The translations under genes were made by a program, and so were the position numbers. Source: Erysipelotrichaceae bacterium (lineage in GTDB: Bacteria > Bacillota_I > Bacilli_A > Erysipelotrichales > Erysipelotrichaceae). From it: a DNA stretch of 35,530 bases. Each line of letters starts with the position of its first letter. Position 1 is the stretch's first letter. Location: positions 1-35,530 of the forward strand of contig JALEZD010000004.1 in the NCBI GenBank assembly GCA_022772735.1. The letters are read 5' to 3'. The notes beneath the pieces were generated by a model. It saw only the letters and a program-made list of their open reading frames with translations, made no database searches and had not been told where the DNA came from. Positions 7,816 to 17,038 of the stretch are shown here, one piece after another.

Positions 7816-9729
7816 TTAATCCACCTTATAATTATCTTCTAATGTAAATGAAACATTGTTCTCAATCCAATCTCTTCTAAGATTAGCTTTATCCCCCATA
7901 AGTATAGATACTCTTCTTTCTGCCATAACACCATCTTCGATTTTAACTTGAATAAGAGTCCTTGTTTCAGGATTCATTGTTGTATCCCAAAGCTGTGTTG
8001 CATTCATTTCACCAAGACCTTTATATCTTTGAATATCAACTTTTCCAAGTCTTTTTCTAACAGTTTCAAGTTCTTCTTCACTATAACAATACTCAACAGT
8101 TTTTCCTTTTGAAACCTTAAATAAAGGAGGCATAGCTATGTAAACCATACCTTTTTCAATTAATGGTTTCATATATCTATAGAAAAAAGTTAATAATAAA
8201 ACTTGAATGTGAGCTCCATCTGTATCAGCATCTGTCATAATTATTACTTTTCCATAATTACTTTCAGTATAATCAAATCCGGCACCAACACCAGCACCAA
8301 GCGCATGAATTATTGTATTTAATTCTTCATTTTTTTCAATATCATTAAGTTTACTTTTTTCTGTATTTAATACCTTACCTCTTAAAGGTAATATTGCTTG
8401 GTATTTAGAATCTCTTCCTTGTTTTGCACTACCTCCTGCTGAATCTCCTTCTACTAAAAATAATTCTTTTTTCATACTATCTTTAGATTGAGCAGGTGAT
8501 AATTTTCCTGATAAAACTTTTTCACTTCTATTTGATTTTTTTCCTTTTCTTGCTTCTTCTCTTGCTTTTCTAGCTGCTTCTCTTGCTAATGCTGCTTTTT
8601 GCATTTTTTTAATTAAATTTAAAGCTAATTCTTTATTTTCTTCTAAAAAATAAACCATTTTTTCACTAACAATATTATCTACTGCAGTTTTCGCTTCAAA
8701 AGTTCCTAATTTACTTTTAGTTTGACCTTCAAATTGTAATAAATTCTCTGGAACACTAACAGAAATAATTGATGTTAAACCTTCTCTAACATCACTTCCA
8801 TCAAAATTTTTATCCTTATCTTTTAAAATATTATTTTTTCTAGCATACTCATTAAAAGCTTTTGTAAAAGCTGTTTTATATCCAACTTCATGTGTTCCAC
8901 CATCATTAGTTCTAACTAAATTTACAAAACTATATGTATTTTCTTGATAATCATCTGTGTATTGAAAAGCACAATCAACTTTTATATTTCCATACTCTCC
9001 ACTAATTTTTACAGGTTGCATCAAAACAGTTCTATCTTCATGTAAATACTCTAAAAATGATTTCAAGCCATCTTCGTAATAAAATTTTTCTTCTTTATTA
9101 CTTCTTTCATCTTTTAAAATCATTGTCATTCCATTTAATAAAAAGGCTTCTTCTCTTGCTCTTTCACACACTTGGTTAAAATTAAAATCAACCGTAGAGA
9201 AAATTCTTCTATCAGGCTTAAAACGAACTTTACTTCCTGTTTTACTACTTTTACCTATTTCTTCAAGTTTTCCTACAAATTTACCACCATCTTCAAAACG
9301 CATCTTGTAAAGTTTACCATCTTTACTAACTTCAACTTCAACCCATTCAGACAATGCATTAACGACACTTGCACCAACACCATGTAAACCACCAGATGTT
9401 TTATAACCACCATCAGAATTAAATTTACCACCTGCATGTAAAACAGTAAAAATTACTTCTAATGTATTTACTCCACTAGAATGTAATCCTACAGGCATTC
9501 CACGCCCTTCATCTTCAACACAACATGAACCATCTTTTTCTAATGTTATACTTATTTTTTTACCATATCCATTTAAAGCTTCATCTATTGCGTTATCTAC
9601 AATTTCCCAAATTAAATGATGTAAACCTCTACTATCAGTTGACCCAATGTACATACCTGGTCTTTTTCTAACTGCTTCAAGCCCTTCAAGAATTTGTATA
9701 CTATTTTCATTATATTGACTTTTATTCAT
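7816..9729 (-). CDS. parE: DNA topoisomerase IV subunit B
   Basis: The 637-aa ATPase subunit. The GHKL domain shows EIVDNAIDEALNGYG, DEGRGMPVG and GGLHGVGASVVNALS. The Toprim domain shows EGDSAGGSAKQGRD, then MTDADTDGAHI and the C-terminal RYKGLGEM block. N-terminal EGLEAVRKRPGMYIGSTD and the linked parC favour ParE over GyrB, which is otherwise very similar. The stop is followed after one base by the parC start, so the two are one transcript. A good promoter precedes it in the 98-bp gap shared with plsY. Confidence 0.95.
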   Translation of the reverse strand: MNKSQYNENSIQILEGLEAVRKRPGMYIGSTDSRGLHHLIWEIVDNAIDEALNGYGKKISITLEKDGSCCVEDEGRGMPVGLHSSGVNTLEVIFTVLHAGGKFNSDGGYKTSGGLHGVGASVVNALSEWVEVEVSKDGKLYKMRFEDGGKFVGKLEEIGKSSKTGSKVRFKPDRRIFSTVDFNFNQVCERAREEAFLLNGMTMILKDERSNKEEKFYYEDGLKSFLEYLHEDRTVLMQPVKISGEYGNIKVDCAFQYTDDYQENTYSFVNLVRTNDGGTHEVGYKTAFTKAFNEYARKNNILKDKDKNFDGSDVREGLTSIISVSVPENLLQFEGQTKSKLGTFEAKTAVDNIVSEKMVYFLEENKELALNLIKKMQKAALAREAARKAREEARKGKKSNRSEKVLSGKLSPAQSKDSMKKELFLVEGDSAGGSAKQGRDSKYQAILPLRGKVLNTEKSKLNDIEKNEELNTIIHALGAGVGAGFDYTESNYGKVIIMTDADTDGAHIQVLLLTFFYRYMKPLIEKGMVYIAMPPLFKVSKGKTVEYCYSEEELETVRKRLGKVDIQRYKGLGEMNATQLWDTTMNPETRTLIQVKIEDGVMAERRVSILMGDKANLRRDWIENNVSFTLEDNYKVD

Positions 9730-9762
9730 TTAATACCTCTTAGTTTTATATACTACCGTAAT

Positions 9763-9792
9763 ATTATACAAAAAGTTTCCTAAAAAAACCAA
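9763..9792 (-). promoter_or_regulatory. Promoter of parE-parC
   Basis: Minus-strand -35 TTGGTT (9787-9792), 18-bp spacer, -10 TATAAT (9763-9768), 33 nt before the parE ATG. Confidence 0.65.
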
Positions 9793-9797
9793 CACTA

Positions 9798-9821
9798 TGG
9801 TAGAATTAGCTTCATAAGGAG
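9798..9821 (+). promoter_or_regulatory. Putative extended -10 and RBS of plsY
   Basis: TGGTAGAAT (9798-9806) fits TGnTAnAAT. AAGGAG (9816-9821) lies six bases before ATG 9828. The implied leader is very short and no convincing -35 is seen. Confidence 0.45.
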
Positions 9822-9827
9822 ATAGAT

Positions 9828-10439
9828 ATGTTAAATATAACAAATATTTTATTAATTATACTTGGATACTTATTTGGCTCAATCCCATGGGCTTTAGTTA
9901 TAGGTAAAATTTTTTATAAAAAAGATATTAGAAATTTTGGTTCTGGAAACTTAGGTGGAACTAATGCTGGAAGAGTTTTAGGTAAAAAAGCCGGTGTTAT
10001 TGTTTCAGTGCTTGATGCATTAAAATCATTTTTTATTATGTTGATATGTAATTATATTAGTAAAGATGTTATGGTTTATGCAGGTCTTGCATGTTGCATT
10101 GGTCATTGTTTTCCAATATTCGCAAATTTCAAAGGTGGAAAAGCTGTCGCAACTGCAATGGGATTTTATTTGGGAATTAGTGTTTTACTAACAAATAATT
10201 TTGTTTATCAATTTTTAATGCCAGTAATTATATTTTTTGTAACACTATATATTTCAAAAATGGTTTCATTATCAAGTATTATAGCTACTTTAAGTGCTTC
10301 TATTATAAGTTTTTTAATTAATAATAATATTACACTTTCAATAGCAATGTTTATATTATGGATATTTGTTACATATAGACATAAAGAAAATATTAAAAGA
10401 ATTATTAATAAAACAGAAAAGAAAATAACATGGATGTAA
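9828..10439 (+). CDS. plsY: Acyl-phosphate glycerol-3-phosphate acyltransferase PlsY
   Basis: A 203-aa integral membrane enzyme that moves the acyl group from acyl-phosphate to glycerol-3-phosphate, the first committed step of phospholipid synthesis. The order of motifs is typical: GSIPWALVIGK in the first membrane segment, FGSGNLGGTNAGRVLG (38-52), VLDALKS (61-67), and GHCFPIFANFKGGKAVATA. Five to six hydrophobic segments are visible. It is divergent from parE, and the next gene follows after four bases, so the two are probably co-transcribed. Confidence 0.96.
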   Translation: MLNITNILLIILGYLFGSIPWALVIGKIFYKKDIRNFGSGNLGGTNAGRVLGKKAGVIVSVLDALKSFFIMLICNYISKDVMVYAGLACCIGHCFPIFANFKGGKAVATAMGFYLGISVLLTNNFVYQFLMPVIIFFVTLYISKMVSLSSIIATLSASIISFLINNNITLSIAMFILWIFVTYRHKENIKRIINKTEKKITWM

Positions 10440-10443
10440 TTAT

Positions 10444-11208
10444 ATGGGAAAAATTGAAGAATTATTTTTAGATATAAGTCCTCTAAAACAAAATCCTAGA
10501 AGTGTTTTTGTATATTTACCGACAAATTATGAAAAATCTAAAAAAAGATACCCTGTCATTTATATGTTTGATGGACAAAATTTATTTTTTGATGAAATGG
10601 CTACCTATGGTAAATCATGGGGTATGAAAGATTTTTTAGATAATTATAAAAAAGATATAATTGTTGTTGGAGTTGATTGTAATCATACTGGAAATAGTAG
10701 ACTAGATGAATATTCTCCCTTTCCATTTACAAGTACACATTATGAAGTTAAAGATGCACTAGGTGATATTAGTGCTAAGTGGTTTGTAGACTATTTAAAG
10801 CCTTATATAGACTCAAATTATAGAACACTAAAAGATAGAAAAAACACATGTATAGCTGGAAGTAGTATGGGTGGATTAATGTCATTATATTGCGTAATAA
10901 AATATAATCATATTTTTTCTAAAGCTGCATGCCTTTCACCAAGTTTATTATTTATGTTTGATGAAATGTTTAATTTAGTTAAAAATAGTACACTTGATAA
11001 AAACACAAAAATATATATGGATTTTGGAACAAGAGAATTAAGATACAAAAACAAACTTACTCACGCAATGCATATATTATTTGATTTAAATCATGAACTA
11101 CAAAATAAAGGAATAAATTGTTATCCAAATTTGATTCAACATGGAGAACATAATGAAGCCACATGGGAAAGAGTTATACCTAGATTTATGAAATACTTTT
11201 TTGAATAA
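10444..11208 (+). CDS. Alpha/beta hydrolase, esterase D/IroE-like
   Basis: A 254-aa cytosolic hydrolase of the putative-esterase fold. Visible marks are RSVFVYLPTNYE at the start, the YPVIYMFDGQNLF strand-loop, a nucleophile elbow GSSMGG, and the late HGEHNEATW block containing the catalytic histidine. These are the hallmarks of the esterase D/Fes/IroE group, which hydrolyse esters such as S-formylglutathione, feruloyl or siderophore esters. The actual substrate is unknown, and no siderophore genes lie nearby. Translation is probably coupled to plsY (four-base gap, no strong independent ribosome site). Confidence 0.82.
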   Translation: MGKIEELFLDISPLKQNPRSVFVYLPTNYEKSKKRYPVIYMFDGQNLFFDEMATYGKSWGMKDFLDNYKKDIIVVGVDCNHTGNSRLDEYSPFPFTSTHYEVKDALGDISAKWFVDYLKPYIDSNYRTLKDRKNTCIAGSSMGGLMSLYCVIKYNHIFSKAACLSPSLLFMFDEMFNLVKNSTLDKNTKIYMDFGTRELRYKNKLTHAMHILFDLNHELQNKGINCYPNLIQHGEHNEATWERVIPRFMKYFFE

Positions 11209-11210
11209 TA

Positions 11211-11241
11211 AAGGATTGATAAAATGTCAATCCTTTTTTTC
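11211..11241 (+). terminator. Terminator of plsY-esterase, overlapping the hflX 3' end
   Basis: Nine-bp perfect stem (AAGGATTGA / TCAATCCTT), seven-base loop, then a T7 run on the plus strand. The hflX stop codon lies in the right arm (11227-11229). The minus-strand side has only a weak T-rich tail. Confidence 0.82.
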
Positions 11242-12468
11242 ATATTTTGAAATTATGTTTTTTAAAGTTGAATCACAATTTAATTCTATGTGACAACCAT
11301 CTTCTTTGTTTTCTAAATCTAATATTTGATAATGATTTTTAAATTTATCCAATATATACATTTGATCATATGGTAAAACAATTTTCTCACTAAATTTTTT
11401 TGGATATAAAGTATTAATAACTTCCACTAACAACTCATTAATTCCTTCACCATTTAAACAAGAAATATATCTTAATCCATGTTCTTTTGTAACAATCTTA
11501 TCAACTTTGTTATAAACTTCAATAATTGGTATATCTTTTACACCTATTTTTTTTAGTGTAGAATATGTAATAGATTTTTGATTTTCATAATTTATATCAC
11601 TAGAATCAATTACATGGATTAAAACATCTGCCTCACTTGCAGCATTAAGTGTACTTTGAAATGCTTCAACTAGTTCATGAGGCAAATCTGATACAAATCC
11701 TACAGTATCAAAAAGTAAAAATTGTTCATTGTTATAACTTACATTTCTAACACTTGTATCTAGGGTGGCAAATAACATATCTTTTTGTAGAACAAACTTA
11801 TCTTTATTATTTAGCTTTAAAATATAATTCATTAAACTTGATTTACCCGCATTAGTATATCCAACAAGGGCAACACTTTTTAAATTAGAATTATTTCTTT
11901 TTTTTGCTCTTTCACTATTTTGTGTTTTTAAATCGTTTAATTCTCTTTTTAAATCACTAATTTGTCCTTCTATTTTCCTTCTAGCAATTTCAATTTTTGT
12001 TTCACCTGAGCCTCTGTTATGATCACTTCCACCACGCTGTCTTTCACTATCCATATCCATTAGATATAGTTTTGGCAAATCATATTTTAATCTAGCCATT
12101 TGTGTTTGAATTATTGCTTCTCTTGTTTTGGCTCTTATAGAAAAAATATCTAAAATTAAATTTGTTCTATCAATTATTTCAACTTCGCAAATTTTTGATA
12201 TTCTTGCGAGCATTGAGATACTTAAATTATTATAAAACACGACACAATCAACATTTAAACTCTCAACCATTTCTTTTAATTCTAATAGTTTTCCTTTTCT
12301 AAAGGCACTATTAGGATCAATTTTTCTACTTTTTTGAATACATCTTTCTACAACTTCTATATTACAAGCCTCACATAAATTAATTGTTTCTTCAATTAAC
12401 AAATTAAATTCATCATCTTTTTTATTTTCATTAATCCCGGCAATAATCGCCCTTTTATTCATCGTCAT
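11227..12468 (-). CDS. hflX: Ribosome-splitting GTPase HflX
   Basis: About 413 aa. HflX binds 50S and rescues stalled or heat-stressed ribosomes. The N-terminal HflX domain contains the SDHNRGSGETKIEIARRKI block, followed by a coiled coil and the G domain: GYTNAGKSSL (G1), DTVGFVSDLP (G3) and NKVD (G4). TTG at 12486 and ATG at 12462 are alternative starts. I chose ATG 12468 because a GGGAT sequence is suitably spaced before it, giving a 14-bp overlap with the preceding oxidoreductase gene. The pair is therefore translated in a coupled way, although no functional link between them is obvious. Confidence 0.94.
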   Translation of the reverse strand: MTMNKRAIIAGINENKKDDEFNLLIEETINLCEACNIEVVERCIQKSRKIDPNSAFRKGKLLELKEMVESLNVDCVVFYNNLSISMLARISKICEVEIIDRTNLILDIFSIRAKTREAIIQTQMARLKYDLPKLYLMDMDSERQRGGSDHNRGSGETKIEIARRKIEGQISDLKRELNDLKTQNSERAKKRNNSNLKSVALVGYTNAGKSSLMNYILKLNNKDKFVLQKDMLFATLDTSVRNVSYNNEQFLLFDTVGFVSDLPHELVEAFQSTLNAASEADVLIHVIDSSDINYENQKSITYSTLKKIGVKDIPIIEVYNKVDKIVTKEHGLRYISCLNGEGINELLVEVINTLYPKKFSEKIVLPYDQMYILDKFKNHYQILDLENKEDGCHIELNCDSTLKNIISKYEKKD

Positions 12469-13423
12469 AAATAATCCCACTTTCAATTCTTGCTTTTGTT
12501 AAAACTTCTAATATTTTCAAAGATAAATCATGTTTAACACATTTAGATTCTAAATTTTTTTCTTCAATATTTTGTATAAAATCATTTATTTGATATGCAA
12601 AACTACTTACTTCATCATTAGAAATTTTTATAATTTCATCTTTTTTAATTAAATTAATACCTTCCATTAAAGATATTTTATCAATTGTAATTACACCCTC
12701 TTCACCTTGTATTTCTGATTTAATAAAACTTGTAGATATTTTTGAACACATTAATACTGCGTCAAAATCTTTATATTTTAAAATCATTGTTGATAATCCA
12801 TCGACTCCTGTTTCAAGTTTAATTGATGTCGAAATAATATCACTTGGTTTATCAAAAAGTGCAATTAAAACAGATAACAAATAAACACCTAAATCCATAA
12901 GTGCACCATTAGCCAATTCTTTTTTAAATGTTGTTGGATTTTCTCCTTTTAAATATGCATCATATCTTGAAGAATATTTTTCAAACGAAAAAACAATTCT
13001 TCTAATTTTTCCTATTTTATGTAGATTATCTTTTAATTTTTTAAAATTTTCTGTATAAAGTGGAACAATTCCGTCATGTACATAAATATTTTTACTTTTT
13101 GCAAGTTCAAAAATATATTTTGCTTGTTTATCATTCACCATAAATGGTTTTTCACAAAATACATGATATCCATAATCAATCGCATATTTCACTATTTCAA
13201 AATGAGTTACATTTGGAGTCGCAACATAAACTGCATCAATTTTTTTATCATTAAACATTTCAAAATAATCTTTATATGCATAGTCAATATTATATTTATC
13301 TTTAAATTTCAAAGCATTTTCGTATTTTCCACTACAAACACCAACAACTTGACCTTTTGTATATTTAACAGCACTCATAAACATGTCTGATACAAAATTT
13401 GTACCAATAATTCCAATTCTCAT
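12455..13423 (-). CDS. Gfo/Idh/MocA-family NAD(P)-dependent oxidoreductase
   Basis: About 322 aa. N-terminal Rossmann domain starts MRIGIIGTNFVSD, with DAVYVATPNVTHFE and the family-defining CEKPF motif. The C-terminal alpha/beta domain has GALMDLGVYLLSVL, the usual tetramer/substrate-domain segment. Such enzymes oxidise or reduce sugars, inositols or related polyols; the substrate is not evident. ATG 13423 was chosen over GTG 13432 because GGGTGAT is correctly spaced before it and the Rossmann strand then begins at residue 2. It overlaps hflX and is separated from the surface cassette by that cassette's terminator. Confidence 0.9.
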   Translation of the reverse strand: MRIGIIGTNFVSDMFMSAVKYTKGQVVGVCSGKYENALKFKDKYNIDYAYKDYFEMFNDKKIDAVYVATPNVTHFEIVKYAIDYGYHVFCEKPFMVNDKQAKYIFELAKSKNIYVHDGIVPLYTENFKKLKDNLHKIGKIRRIVFSFEKYSSRYDAYLKGENPTTFKKELANGALMDLGVYLLSVLIALFDKPSDIISTSIKLETGVDGLSTMILKYKDFDAVLMCSKISTSFIKSEIQGEEGVITIDKISLMEGINLIKKDEIIKISNDEVSSFAYQINDFIQNIEEKNLESKCVKHDLSLKILEVLTKARIESGIIYDDE

Positions 13424-13459
13424 ATAAATCACCCAGTTAAATTATACTCTTTATCACAT

Positions 13460-13485
13460 AAAAAAGGCTAGTATTAACTAGCCTT
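13460..13485 (-). terminator. Terminator of the VTC-DUF4956-beta-helix cassette
   Basis: Nine-bp perfect stem (AAGGCTAGT / ACTAGCCTT) with a four-base loop, followed on the minus strand by T6. The stop of the lipoprotein gene is inside the stem. Confidence 0.88.
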
Positions 13486-15214
13486 GTCTTCTAGGTTTTC
13501 CTCCCATTGGTCCACCTTGTGATTGAGTAGCATTTATATAACTTATTTTTGAAGATAATGTTGCATTTCCAATTTCACTGTTAGAACCACTATAAGCTGT
13601 ATATGTTTCATTCGCATTTAATTTATCACTAGCGAATACTAAGTTTTGATGTGATTTGTTTGAAGAGAAATCTAAAATTACATTACCACTTGAATCTTTT
13701 AATGAAACATCTTGACCATTTGTTCCAATTACAATTGAATATACTGAAGAATTTTCAGAAACACTCATTGCCATTCCACTTGAACCACTTGCGATAAGTG
13801 TTCCTCCATTTACTGTAAAACTTCCATCATAATCAAGAGCACCATTACCGTTATTTTCTGGACCATATACAATTGTATATCCACCATTTACTGTTGCGCT
13901 TCCATTTACATCAAGCCCATCACCTTGAGCATTTACAACAATGTTTCCTCCATTAATAATTAATCCACCATTTCCACTAGAGAATGAATCTTGGCTTCCA
14001 TACATACTATCATTTCCACCAGCAATATTTATTCCGTCATCACTTGCGACAACATTTATTTCACCATCATTTATTGTTACATTTGCTGCTTCAATTCCTT
14101 CATAGCTCTTTGTAATATTAATATTACCTGCATTAATAACTATAGAACTATCTGCATGTATTCCATCATCACCACTTGCAATATTAAATATTCCACCTTC
14201 AATGCTTACACTTGCATTTGAATGAATAGCATCATCGCTTGATGAAATGTTAAATTCTCCACCATAAACATTTAGGTTAACTGTTGCCTTTAATCCTTTA
14301 TAACTATCTGCACTACTACTTTCACTTGTTGAAATATTAAATGTTCCATCTATTACTTGCAATAATGATTCAGCTTGTATCGCATCTGCTTTACTTGTTA
14401 AATTAAATGTTCCACTATTAATTAAAACATTTCCTGAATTTGTATCAGTATCATTTGATGCTTTTAAACTATCTCCACCACTGTTTACAGTAATATTTAC
14501 ATTTTCTAGTCCTAGTAAATCTTTACCTACAATTCCATCATCTACAGAATTTACAACAATTTTTGTATTAATAATTTTTAAGTCATCTTTACTTGTAATT
14601 CCATCATTGTAATTGGCATTAATATTTAATAAACCTTCACCATTAATTACTAAATTATCTTTAGAAAATAATGTTGCACTTGGTTCACCATCGGCATTCA
14701 AAGTATAATTTGCAGAATCAGTTAAAGTATTTGTTGTATTTTTTAACACTGTAATAATTGTACTTTCTGCTTCTTGAATATATATTGGCGCTGAAGATTT
14801 TGAAGTAATATCAACACCATTTAAAATAATTCTAACTGTTCCACTTGATGTAGAGTTAACGATAATTTGACCATCATTTAATTTACCAGTAAATACATAT
14901 GTTCCAGGTTTAGATATTGTTATTGTTGAACCGCTAATATCCATATCTTTGTCACTTGTAATAGAATCCCCATTTAAAGTTACATTCACTGCATTAACGC
15001 TATCATAACTTTCACTACTTTCTTCACTTGAGAATTCTAATTTTGTGTCTGTGTTTACTGTTTTAACTGCATTTGTACTTTCACTTGTTGTTTGTACACT
15101 TTCTGTTGATTGATTGTTTGATACTTCTACACTTGAAGTAGATGTTTTACTTGCACAACCAACAACAGTCGATAATAACAAGTATGTAATAATATTTTTT
15201 CTAATGTTTTTCAT
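13478..15214 (-). CDS. Cell-surface lipoprotein with Cthe_2159-type beta-helix (carbohydrate-binding domain)
   Basis: About 578 aa. It begins with a lysine-rich n-region and a lipobox ending VVGC, then a serine/threonine-rich spacer, so it should be tethered to the membrane and exported. The body has a degenerate repeat of about 20 residues built around [SG]DDGI or ADAI, followed by short strands and 'I(N)GG' turns (ASDDAIHSNASVSIEGGIFNI, GDDGIHADSSIVINAGNI, and more). This is a right-handed parallel beta-helix as in the Cthe_2159 family, reported to bind polysaccharide and calcium. The tail GGPMGGKPRRQG is typical of that family. ATG 15214 was chosen because AGGAGA precedes it. It is the last gene of a three-gene cassette with DUF4956 and VTC proteins. 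Confidence 0.85.
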   Translation of the reverse strand: MKNIRKNIITYLLLSTVVGCASKTSTSSVEVSNNQSTESVQTTSESTNAVKTVNTDTKLEFSSEESSESYDSVNAVNVTLNGDSITSDKDMDISGSTITISKPGTYVFTGKLNDGQIIVNSTSSGTVRIILNGVDITSKSSAPIYIQEAESTIITVLKNTTNTLTDSANYTLNADGEPSATLFSKDNLVINGEGLLNINANYNDGITSKDDLKIINTKIVVNSVDDGIVGKDLLGLENVNITVNSGGDSLKASNDTDTNSGNVLINSGTFNLTSKADAIQAESLLQVIDGTFNISTSESSSADSYKGLKATVNLNVYGGEFNISSSDDAIHSNASVSIEGGIFNIASGDDGIHADSSIVINAGNINITKSYEGIEAANVTINDGEINVVASDDGINIAGGNDSMYGSQDSFSSGNGGLIINGGNIVVNAQGDGLDVNGSATVNGGYTIVYGPENNGNGALDYDGSFTVNGGTLIASGSSGMAMSVSENSSVYSIVIGTNGQDVSLKDSSGNVILDFSSNKSHQNLVFASDKLNANETYTAYSGSNSEIGNATLSSKISYINATQSQGGPMGGKPRRQG

Positions 15215-15224
15215 ATATTTTCTC

Positions 15225-15890
15225 CTATAATTCCTCATTTGAAACTGCCATTCTACTTGAAATAATGCTTAAATTTCCATTTCTAACTCTAAGTTCATCA
15301 ATAAACTTCTTTTCTTCCTTGATATTTTTAAGTTTTACATCATATATAAGTTGAAACATGCTTCCTAAGTTTATTGTTTTTACAACTTTTAGCTTTGACA
15401 TATTTGTATACTTTTTAAATAAATCATCAAATACATCACTATAGTCTAAATCTTCAGGTATTGTAATTTTTAAACTTCTGTATTCACTTCCACTATCTAA
15501 AATTTCTGTATTAAACAAAATAATGTAAAGTATACCAATTACTACTGTTGCCAAAAGTGCAAAAGCTATATAACCCATTCCAGTCGCAAGTCCTATACTC
15601 ATCGCAAAAAATACTGTCGCAATATCAGAGGCTTTACCTGGAAGTGATCTAAATCTAACTAAACTAAATGCACCTGCAACAGCAACTCCTGCACCTAAGT
15701 TTCCATTGACCATCATAATTACTATTTGTACCATAAGTGGCAATAGTGCAACAGTAATCGCAAATGATTTACCTGGCTGTGCACAACATTTATAAATTAA
15801 TGAAATAATCATTCCACAAATAATACTTACTAAAATACAAATACTTACTGTATATAAACTTAATGTTGTTGATAAAATTGTATTAAACAT
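15225..15890 (-). CDS. DUF4956 membrane protein
   Basis: A 221-aa protein with three to four N-terminal membrane segments and a soluble C-terminal half of about 90 residues. The highly conserved family signature GAFSLVRFRSLPGKASDIAT then VFFAMSIGLATGMGYIAF identifies DUF4956. The C-terminal half may be a small ferredoxin-like or ACT-like domain, but I cannot confirm that. Function is unknown. It is very often found next to VTC-domain and CotH or Cthe_2159 genes, as here. GGGG lies before the ATG. It starts 17 bp after the VTC gene and ends 10 bp before the lipoprotein gene, so one mRNA is likely. Confidence 0.9.
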   Translation of the reverse strand: MFNTILSTTLSLYTVSICILVSIICGMIISLIYKCCAQPGKSFAITVALLPLMVQIVIMMVNGNLGAGVAVAGAFSLVRFRSLPGKASDIATVFFAMSIGLATGMGYIAFALLATVVIGILYIILFNTEILDSGSEYRSLKITIPEDLDYSDVFDDLFKKYTNMSKLKVVKTINLGSMFQLIYDVKLKNIKEEKKFIDELRVRNGNLSIISSRMAVSNEEL

Positions 15891-15907
15891 ATAAAATTTC
15901 CCCTTTC

Positions 15908-16621
15908 TTAATTAAATTCTTTAATATTTTTATGTTTCAAACTTTCGCTATAAATATTTCCATACTTTGAAAATGATGTTGGATATATTTTCACTTTATT
16001 TAATGCACTAGTTAACCATAATGGTAAAGTATCTTGAACCTTAACTTCCATTAAACACTGATTATCATTAAGTAAATATAAATCTTCATCACTATCCATC
16101 AAATTAATATTTTTAAATCTATATCTTATATTTTTATCAAATGTAATTCTAACTTCATTATCCATAATTCCATGAAATGCAATTCTGTCATAAGCCAAAT
16201 ACAACTTTTTAACTGGGTCATATATTTTAATCATATAGTCAATTTCTTTTTTTATTTGAGAATCATTGTCTATTGATTTTTTCAAATCTAAATAATTTAT
16301 TGCATCATGTAATTTTAAATTTATCCTTCTTTTAAATACTGTATTTTGAAACTTTTTCTTCATTTCAACAAATACATCAGAATTATCATCAACCTCCACA
16401 TAACTTCTTAATCTCAATTTTTCTTTATATATTGGTTTTTGAAGTGATGTTTGAATCATTTTACTATCTTCACTGTCATAGTATATGTTATAGACTGTAT
16501 ACTTAAAGTAATCATCTTTTTCAATATATTCATGAATATGTTTTATTAAATTTTCAAACTGTGATTGATTTAATAAATATTTTTTTTCTACTCTATTAAA
16601 CTTTTCATTGTACTTTGCCAT
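15908..16621 (-). CDS. VTC-domain (polyphosphate polymerase-type) protein
   Basis: About 237 aa; a stand-alone triphosphate tunnel enzyme domain of the VTC family. Tunnel residues are visible in order: RVEKKYLL (10-17), KLRLRSY, VFVEMKKK, VFKRRI, RITFDKNIRYR, LMEVKVQ, then PLWL. In yeast the VTC4 domain makes polyphosphate from ATP; the bacterial stand-alone proteins are annotated as polyphosphate polymerases without firm proof that I know of. ATG 16621 is preferred over ATG 16627 because AGGAGG is eight bases before the former and only two before the latter. First gene of the cassette. Confidence 0.87.
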   Translation of the reverse strand: MAKYNEKFNRVEKKYLLNQSQFENLIKHIHEYIEKDDYFKYTVYNIYYDSEDSKMIQTSLQKPIYKEKLRLRSYVEVDDNSDVFVEMKKKFQNTVFKRRINLKLHDAINYLDLKKSIDNDSQIKKEIDYMIKIYDPVKKLYLAYDRIAFHGIMDNEVRITFDKNIRYRFKNINLMDSDEDLYLLNDNQCLMEVKVQDTLPLWLTSALNKVKIYPTSFSKYGNIYSESLKHKNIKEFN

Positions 16622-16706
16622 ATTCATTACCTCCTTGAATATGTCTTAATAATAAATTGTCTATATGTATTTAAATTGATATGAATATGAACTTTAAGTG
16701 AATATT

Positions 16707-16737
16707 AAAAAAGCCAGTATTTTTTAAAATACTGACT
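16707..16737 (-). terminator. Terminator of the sseB-azlCD operon
   Basis: Eleven-bp stem with one G:U pair (AGTCAGTATTT / AAATACTGGCT on minus) and a short loop containing the azlD stop, followed by a T-run. Confidence 0.8.
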
Positions 16738-17038
16738 GTATTAAATACATATACAATGTAGTTCCTATTAGAATACTCAACAATATATTATGCTTCCATT
16801 TGTGAATAGTAATTACAGTAATAATTGAAATAAGCTCTGGTATACCTCTGTTTCCATACATAAAATTTATATCTTTTATACAATAAATTATTAATAAAAC
16901 AATTATTGATAGTGGAAGTTTATCTCCAAGTTCCTTTAAATAGTTAGGCATAGATTTGTTTTTAAAAATAATAAATGGTATTGACCTTGTAAAAAATGTA
17001 ATAACAGCCATACACATTACAACAATATAAAAATTCAT
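16724..17038 (-). CDS. azlD: Branched-chain amino acid exporter small subunit AzlD
   Basis: A 104-aa protein with three to four hydrophobic segments. TRSIPFIIF near residue 18 and LGDKLPLSIIVLLIIYCIKD are typical of AzlD. It works with AzlC as a heteromeric exporter of branched-chain amino acids and their analogues. Its start overlaps the azlC stop by four bases (ATGA). It is the last gene of a four-gene overlapping operon. Confidence 0.93.
   Translation of the reverse strand: MNFYIVVMCMAVITFFTRSIPFIIFKNKSMPNYLKELGDKLPLSIIVLLIIYCIKDINFMYGNRGIPELISIITVITIHKWKHNILLSILIGTTLYMYLIQSVF

Noticed and set aside
13478-15214. Internal repeats of the beta-helix gene as a DNA-level tandem repeat or CRISPR-like array
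   Set aside because: The repetition is at protein level (DDGI-type turns) with divergent DNA, as expected for a beta-helix; there are no regular identical repeats or spacers.
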